A stretch of 64,000 nucleotides of DNA from positions 2,558,982 through 2,622,981 of the forward strand of contig CM035353.1 of assembly GCA_020137815.1 (NCBI GenBank). The letters run 5' to 3'. Under the pieces are notes generated by a model, which searched no databases, was not told where the DNA came from, and saw nothing but the letters and a program-made list of their open reading frames with translations. Positions 58,766 to 64,000 of the stretch are shown here, one piece after another. Position 1 is the stretch's first letter; every line of letters begins with the position of its first letter. Source of the stretch: Hormiphora californensis. Taxonomy: Eukaryota; Ctenophora; Tentaculata; Cydippida; Pleurobrachiidae. Both the position numbers and the translations under genes were made by a program.

Positions 58766-59565
58766 GTAAGCATACCATTTATTTAGAATGGTTATATTGT
58801 GCAGATAAATATTAAGTTATAATCATTCCATAGATATTAATTCCTTGGTGGAATCTATAATAAAGGGGGATTTGTGGATGAATTCTCGGATCCTAGATTA
58901 GTTATCCGCATTCCGCGTATCCTCGTATCCTCGTATCTACACTCGTGTAGTACAACATCGTATCCCAGAATGTTATCCGCTCATGTCCATATAATTTCCT
59001 CAATCACGGCACTGAAATATTAAAGCATTGACTCCGCAGCAACTTGTTGGCTGAGTTATATTACTGCAATTTCCTAGAGCGATCCCGCTACACTATATAC
59101 AGATCTGCAGTAGTTGCCGCGCCACTGCATAATGAATTAATTTACTTGCTTTAAAGCAACTTCTTCTCCCCATAGCGAGGATACTGCCCTTCACAGATTA
59201 ATAACTCATGCAGGGTATCTCCCTCTCTCACACTCGCACACTCTGATCCCTCTCGAGCACACTGAGCTCCTTCTTTCATTCTCTTATATATTGGTTGGTT
59301 GGTGAGAGCGGCTGGTACAGTTTGGTACAGTTCTCTTATATATGATACCTACTATACCCTGCAAGTTGCTCCTTTCCAAATTACACTGTGGTAGCCTATA
59401 AACTCATTTCAATGCCTACTACAGTTGCGTGGGAATATATAGCTCGGCCCAATCAAATACTATATAAAATATTCTATATAAAATATTCTATAGAATACAT
59501 TCTACAAAATATTCTATATATATGCCACTGCATTTATTGCTCTGTGAGATTTTGGAAGGACCTGA
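58766..59565. other. intron or intergenic, no exon proven
   Basis: AT-rich, with the direct repeat tatataaaatattct near 59460-59520. Confidence 0.4.
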
Positions 59566-60738
59566 ATGACCCTCCCTTCCTCCTCTTCACCGTCTTCTGA
59601 ATGCTCCTCCTCGACCACTGGCGACCCTCTGGCTGATCTGGATGAAAATACCTCTCTTTTTCCCGCCACTATACGTGGATCAACGCTAAATTGGGAGCGC
59701 CTAAAAACCGCCCGGAGGATACAAAACCTCATAACAAAATTCAAGGTTCAAAGTCCGTTTTTCTATTACCAATATAATATTACCAGTATATAGGGCATAT
59801 GATAACAGAAATAGCAAACTAAGAGCCTAACACTATAGCCAGTATAGCCAATATGTCAACTGTCAAGTTATAGAGTAGTTACTAATTTTTATAACATTCT
59901 GCCTATTATTGTTTAGGTCAGCCCGCTATTAAGATTCCGTAAGATAGCTCGGATGGTCCAGCTTGCATTGATATTCTACTCCGGCGAAGGAAGAACGTGA
60001 GTGACTGCGCTGGCAAGCGCAGAAGTGACCATTTAGTATATAAATACAGTCGGACCCCGATTTACCGGGCCCCGATTTACCTGTACCCCGATTTACCAGG
60101 AGGAAAAACTTCCCCCGATTTAGGAAATTAAGAGTATATCACCCCGATATACCGGGCACCCCGATTTACCGGGCAAAACCTTTTCCCCCGAGCATCCCGG
60201 TAAATCGGGGTCCGACTGTTATACTGAGAGTATTATGTAATTTTTACGAAAGGTAGGTAATCCCCATGTTATTCCATTTCATTGCAATTCAGAAAACGGG
60301 GAAATGAGCAGGATGAAAATGCAAAATTCTTTAACAAACCAGACCAAACCAAAATGACTTTTCTGCCAGAGTTCGATCCTTCGCTTTACAAGGCTCAGCG
60401 AATAAAGGTAGAAACTCAATCACTGTATTTTGTAGTAAATGTATATTTATTGTACATAAATTCACCATATGTCTGTAATATTTTAACCTACTTCATGCGA
60501 CACATGCACAGGGGGAAAGCAGTCGTGCCTGAACCTCAGGTTCAAGCCACGCGGCTATTTTCAACTGAGACCCATGAGATCTCACGACTGTTATCCCCCA
60601 CAGGAGCTAGTAGTGGGATCAGACATCAAGGAGATACTGAGCAAGAGACCGGACGATCGATCAGAAGAAGAGATACAACAGGTCCTATTTGCACTCCGGA
60701 CATATCAAACATTTGCAGAGTACCCCCTGAACATGCAG
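59566..60738 (+). CDS. probable cyclic-nucleotide-binding-domain protein (CNBD2-like), exons before the domain
   Basis: Exons 59566-59745, 59917-59996, 60293-60407 and 60604-60738 join in one frame. The first part is Ser-rich. Then come VSPLLRFRKIARMVQLALIF, FLPEFDPSLYKAQRIK, and SEEEIQQVLFALRTYQTFAE followed by YPLNMQ. The last segment is what usually stands just before the beta-barrel of CNBD-type proteins; the barrel itself is not in the window. The ATG at 59566 is preceded by an in-frame TGA, so this may be the true start. Alternatively the upstream RS exons belong to the same gene through an exon I missed. The first donor (CAAG|GTTCAA) is weak. The assignment is from pattern memory only. 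Confidence 0.45.
60047..60220. mobile_element. pogo-like MITE
   Basis: CAGTCGGACCCCGATTTACC at the left and GGTAAATCGGGGTCCGACTG at the right are perfect inverted ends. Internal accccgatttacc repeats. Located in an intron of the CNBD-like gene. Confidence 0.85.
60511..60599. mobile_element. MITE-2 copy forming the 3' end of an intron
   Basis: GGGGGAAAGCAGTCGTGCC to CACGACTGTTATCCCCC, directly followed by a|cag and the exon at 60604. The element's pyrimidine-rich end serves as the polypyrimidine tract of that acceptor. Confidence 0.8.
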
Positions 60739-61145
60739 GTTTGTAGGTCCTATTTGCACTCCGGACATATCAAACATTTGCAGAGTACCCCCTGAACATG
60801 CAGGTTTGTAGGTCCTATTTGCACTCCGGACATATCAAACATTTGCAGAGTACCCCCTGAACATGCAGGTTTGTAGTTACAGAGTACCCCCTGAACATGC
60901 AGGTTTGTAGTTGCAGAGTACCCCCTGAACATGCAGGTTTGTAGTTGCAGAGTACCCCCTGAACATGCAGGTTTGTAGTTGCAGAGTACCCCCTGAACAT
61001 GCAGGTTTGTAGTTGCAGAGTACCCCCTGAACATGCAGGTTTGTAGGTCCTATTTGCACTCCGGACATATCAAACATTTGCAGAGTACCCCCTGAACATG
61101 CAGGTTTGTAGTTGCAGAGTACCCCCTGAACATGCAGGTCCGTAG
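60680..61145 (+). repeat. minisatellite made of the exon end plus its splice donor
   Basis: The last about 60 bp of the exon ending at 60738, together with CAG|gtttgtag, is repeated in full about four times. A shorter 34-bp unit (gagtaccccctgaacatgca core) is repeated between them. Each unit carries a copy of the donor and an acceptor-like ttgcag. Confidence 0.9.
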
Positions 61146-61218
61146 TTGCACTCCGAGTATACGATATTCTATAAGATATTCACACTGTCACTAGTGTCAC
61201 TAAAAGTTTTTCGCTGTA

Positions 61219-62596
61219 TTAACCCTTAAATAAGAGATTCATATAGATATCAGAATCAATTCCTGGTGTGTCACTGGGATTTTCAGTTGGAGCAGGGGTC
61301 TCTGTACTTGCTGCAGTTTCCAAAAATATATCCCTGTAGAAGAAAAAAGTAGTCAAAGGGGGGAAACAGTTGTGCCTGAACCACGGCTATTTTCCACTAA
61401 GACCTGAGATCTCATGTTACAGTGACGGCTATTCCCTTAGATTTAATTATATAGCCTACACTTACTCGTATTTGTTTAGAATGTTGTTGAGCATGTCTGA
61501 ATACTCGTCAGGAATTTCATTAATGGCTCCATGTCCAGGTAGAGCATTCAGGAAAGGGTTCCTAAAAATATAATTTTTTACATATATGAGATAGTGAAAC
61601 AAGCGGTTTCACTTTGCTTTGTACTATTATACTACTCCAAGGTTTCGACCTTGTTGAGTACTCTGTCCTGTCGGGACATACCAAAAACAAGTCCATAATT
61701 TTTTACATATATGAGATAGTAACCCAGCAATTAAGGTAAATCAATCTAATAGACATACTGTATATCCTGAAACAAAAATTTCTAATGTACTTGTTTAATG
61801 AAGGATTCTTTTGTACGGCAGGGACGGGTGCAGCCACTTGCTGGTTGTTATTATTCGGTCTCTCTCGAACTTGAATCACCTCCCTATTATCGTTGTGATC
61901 ATCAATCGAACCATCATCCTGGATTTGAAATAAATATTTGACTTTGCAGAGTTTTGACTACGCGAGTTACGAATAACGAGTATTAGGGTACCTCATATCC
62001 TTGCAGTTTAGTCCCATACAAATCCTTATAGTTCTATGTGGGTGTTATTATACACGGCTAAAAGTTCAGCTCTTTTTTACCGTTATCTGTTGGCTTTGTT
62101 CCGTTGCTGCCTCTTGTATAATTGACTGTTCCACGTCCATCAATTTAAACACATTAATATTGAAATTGATAGGTTCTGCTTCTATAAAATATTAAAGTAT
62201 TATTTTCTATTGTTACATTACGTACATAAATGAATGAAAAAACATTAGTATAAAACAGTCCTATATGAATTGAAATGTAGTACAGTCGGACCCCGATTTA
62301 CCGGGCCCCAATTTACCGGAACCCCGATTTACCGGGCAAAACCCTTTCCCCGAGCATCCCGGTAAATCGGGGTCCGACTGTATTGTGAATTCAACCTTTT
62401 ATACACACGTGGTGTAAGTTGTATATATCGAACCTTGGTCAAGATCCTCCTGCCGTTCTCTATCGTAGTTATTATTAGTATCAATAATTCCATCGAACAC
62501 CTCTCTAAATTAAAATGCAAATATTAGACTTTAGATAGACAATTTCTACTCAAACGAAGCTTCAGAATTTGTATTTGGGTCAGATGTATGACCCAT
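61219..62596 (-). CDS. complete six-exon gene, 185-residue Asn/Asp/Glu-rich protein, unknown function
   Basis: Minus-strand exons 62596-62550, 62504-62434, 62181-62081, 61918-61791, 61561-61466 and 61333-61219 have AG/GT borders and fit in phase from an ATG (MGHTSDPNTNSEASFEEVFD) to a TAA (DIYMNLLFKG). The sum, 558 nt, gives 185 residues. Other stretches are INFNINVFKLMDVEQSIIQE, VRERPNNNNQQVAAPVPAVQ and NPFLNALPGHGAINEIPDEY. There is no signal peptide, no membrane span and few aromatic residues: an acidic, probably disordered protein. The first intron is only 45 bp. The start codon is the least certain point. If the CNBD-like gene continues to the right, this gene is nested in its intron on the other strand. 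Confidence 0.6.
61356..61441. mobile_element. MITE-2 copy, truncated
   Basis: gggggaaacagttgtgcc, then ggctattttccactaagacc and gtgacggctattccctta; the right end is lost. In the last intron of the 61219-62596 gene. Confidence 0.6.
62282..62383. mobile_element. pogo-like MITE with TA duplication
   Basis: TA|CAGTCGGACCCCGATTTACC ... GGTAAATCGGGGTCCGACTG|TA: perfect ends and TA on both sides. In intron 2 of the minus-strand gene. Confidence 0.9.
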
Positions 62597-62974
62597 ATAT
62601 TGTCAACAAACGGGGATTTTGACAAAACTTGAATAGTATACCCTTCTCCTTGGTTGAATGCAAAGGGATATGGATTCGCCATTTGACCCATGGGAGGTTG
62701 AGTTGTAAACATCCTTATTCCATCCTTTCCGTTCTGTCTAGAAATTATATTATATATGTACAGGGTGTCCCACTGTCTTTGCATCACTGCGATTTTGGTC
62801 ATGACCGGGCTCCATTAAACTAACCAAAACTGATCGAAAAATTGGTCAAAATGGTTCTAACAAAAACCATTGTTCTAGAGAATTGTCTGGTGAACATTTT
62901 GGTTGCAAGATTGACTTCCAATTCTTACCAATCGTCAGATATATCGTCGTAAAGTCAAAATTACGTGTTCATGA

Positions 62975-63727
62975 AATCCGACCGGGGTTCACGTTTTGAA
63001 AATCACAAGTGCAAAGTTGCTCGGATCACTTGCATCCTCATAAGAGTTGTAGGAAATTGCTGGCGGTCATTTTGGTACCCGGTTTTTATCCTAGCTCAAT
63101 GTTTAGAATGTCTTATGACTGTCAGAACTGGAATTTTAAAAGTGGTCCCAGGCATCGCATTGCATTTTGCCTGTTATGAAGCTCATAGCTGCTTGAATAA
63201 CATCTTAGTGCATGATGGGTTGAGATAGACCACTTGCGTATCCTACAACATTAACAGGGGCCTTGCCAAATCGCATAACAACCCTGTCAAGTGTCTAGAT
63301 GAAATTGAGACGATATGTGTGCTGATTACATGGGATTACACACGACACCGAGCCACCTAATTAGGGGTTGTGAGCCGATACCAACTAAGACTCAGCATAG
63401 AAAAATCTTCATGTTCCTACAGTCATAACGCAACTTAAACGTAGAGCTATGGAAAAAACCATGGTATCAAGATGAACCTTAGACGATTCCAATGAACTCT
63501 TGTAAATTTCAAATCATTTTACCCATTTGTTGATGACACGTGATCCCCTCAAAAATGCTGGTTGAATTTCGTCTTTAGACAGTCATAAGACACTCTAAAC
63601 ATTGAGTTAGGACAAAAACCCGGGTACCAAAATGACCGCCAGACGATTTCCTACAACTCTTATGAGGGATGCAATGTGATCCGAGCAACTTTGCACTTGT
63701 GAATTTTCAAAACGTGAACCCGTCTGA
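62975..63727. mobile_element. fold-back element with arms of about 150 bp
   Basis: gggttcacgttttgaaaatc at about 62985, and the next 140 bp up to tatgactgtc, return as the reverse complement at 63579-63727. Inside, about 63421-63520 is a diverged direct copy of part of the right arm. Only a short frame is open across the left arm. Confidence 0.75.
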
Positions 63728-63729
63728 TT

Positions 63730-64000
63730 AAACGGATTATGTTGGGTAGGTACTGAGAAAAATAAAATACTCTATCTCTACTCCTTAGTATCAATAACTG
63801 TATAGGGGCCATTTTGATTTATGCTGGATTAAGCAAGCTTTTGATTATTTTACCCGCCGCGTTGAGGAAAGAGGATAAAGCAAATGAATAATTAAAATAG
63901 TACTGATGATACGGGGTTTTGTTGGTTTTGATATATACCCGCCAGCACCGGACAGGGTAAGGCCATACAACCAAGCTTGGAAACTGGCACAAGCAACCCG
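63730..64000. other. no gene seen
   Basis: AT-rich sequence to the window end. Confidence 0.4.

Overview
The window is eukaryotic, and metazoan by its gene content. All credible genes are split by short GT-AG introns (one intron has a GC donor). The products include an axonemal dynein-associated protein, a secreted Ig/Kazal/VWD protein and a secreted beta-gamma-crystallin. I favour a marine invertebrate; a sponge is possible but not shown. Repeats dominate: (CT)n/(GA)n tracts, long palindromic fold-back elements, several MITE families, a 5'-truncated CR1/L2-like LINE, tRNA-related SINE pieces and four satellite types.

Layout. 0.16-1.6 kb: last exons of a DNAI7/CASC1-like gene (+). 1.87-3.99 kb: two adjacent palindromic elements. 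4-5.8 kb: GA/CT tract and four perfect hairpins. 6.4-8.6 kb: dead LINE. 8.7-13.6 kb: CT microsatellites, SINE pieces and MITEs. 13.7-17.9 kb: homopolymer-inflated, doubtful sequence. 18-21 kb: a small candidate gene, a 685-bp MITE and a 21-bp satellite. 21.4-29.3 kb: a tandem duplication of about 3.6-3.9 kb. Each copy holds hexamer satellites, an intronless beta-gamma-crystallin gene (-) and a palindrome of about 1.6 kb whose arms carry that gene's TATA promoter. 29.6-31.7 kb: satellite with a 33-bp unit (three 11-mers). 32.6-39.0 kb: a 12-exon gene (-) for signal peptide, Ig, follistatin/Kazal, VWD and C8-like domains; its 3' end is not seen. 41.5-42.4 kb: another palindrome. 44.7-54.5 kb: a Ser/Arg-rich multi-exon gene (+) of unknown function. 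57.2-58.8 kb: exons with a 25-residue RS-type repeat. 59.6-60.7 kb: exons resembling the region before the domain of a cyclic-nucleotide-binding protein, ending in a minisatellite made from the last exon and its splice donor. 61.2-62.6 kb: a complete six-exon, 185-codon gene (-) of unknown function. 63-63.7 kb: another fold-back element.

Most notable points: (1) a MITE of about 108 bp in ten copies, each with two CCAAT boxes around GTCACGTGAC, twice inserted exactly at a 5' splice site so that the target duplication copies the donor; (2) the duplicated crystallin locus, whose inverted arms carry a second copy of the promoter pointing into satellite; (3) the Ig-Kazal-VWD secreted protein; (4) minisatellites made from X-box-like palindromes and from an exon/donor junction. 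Exon models were checked by hand for splice sites and reading phase. Family names come from recognised motifs, not from a search.
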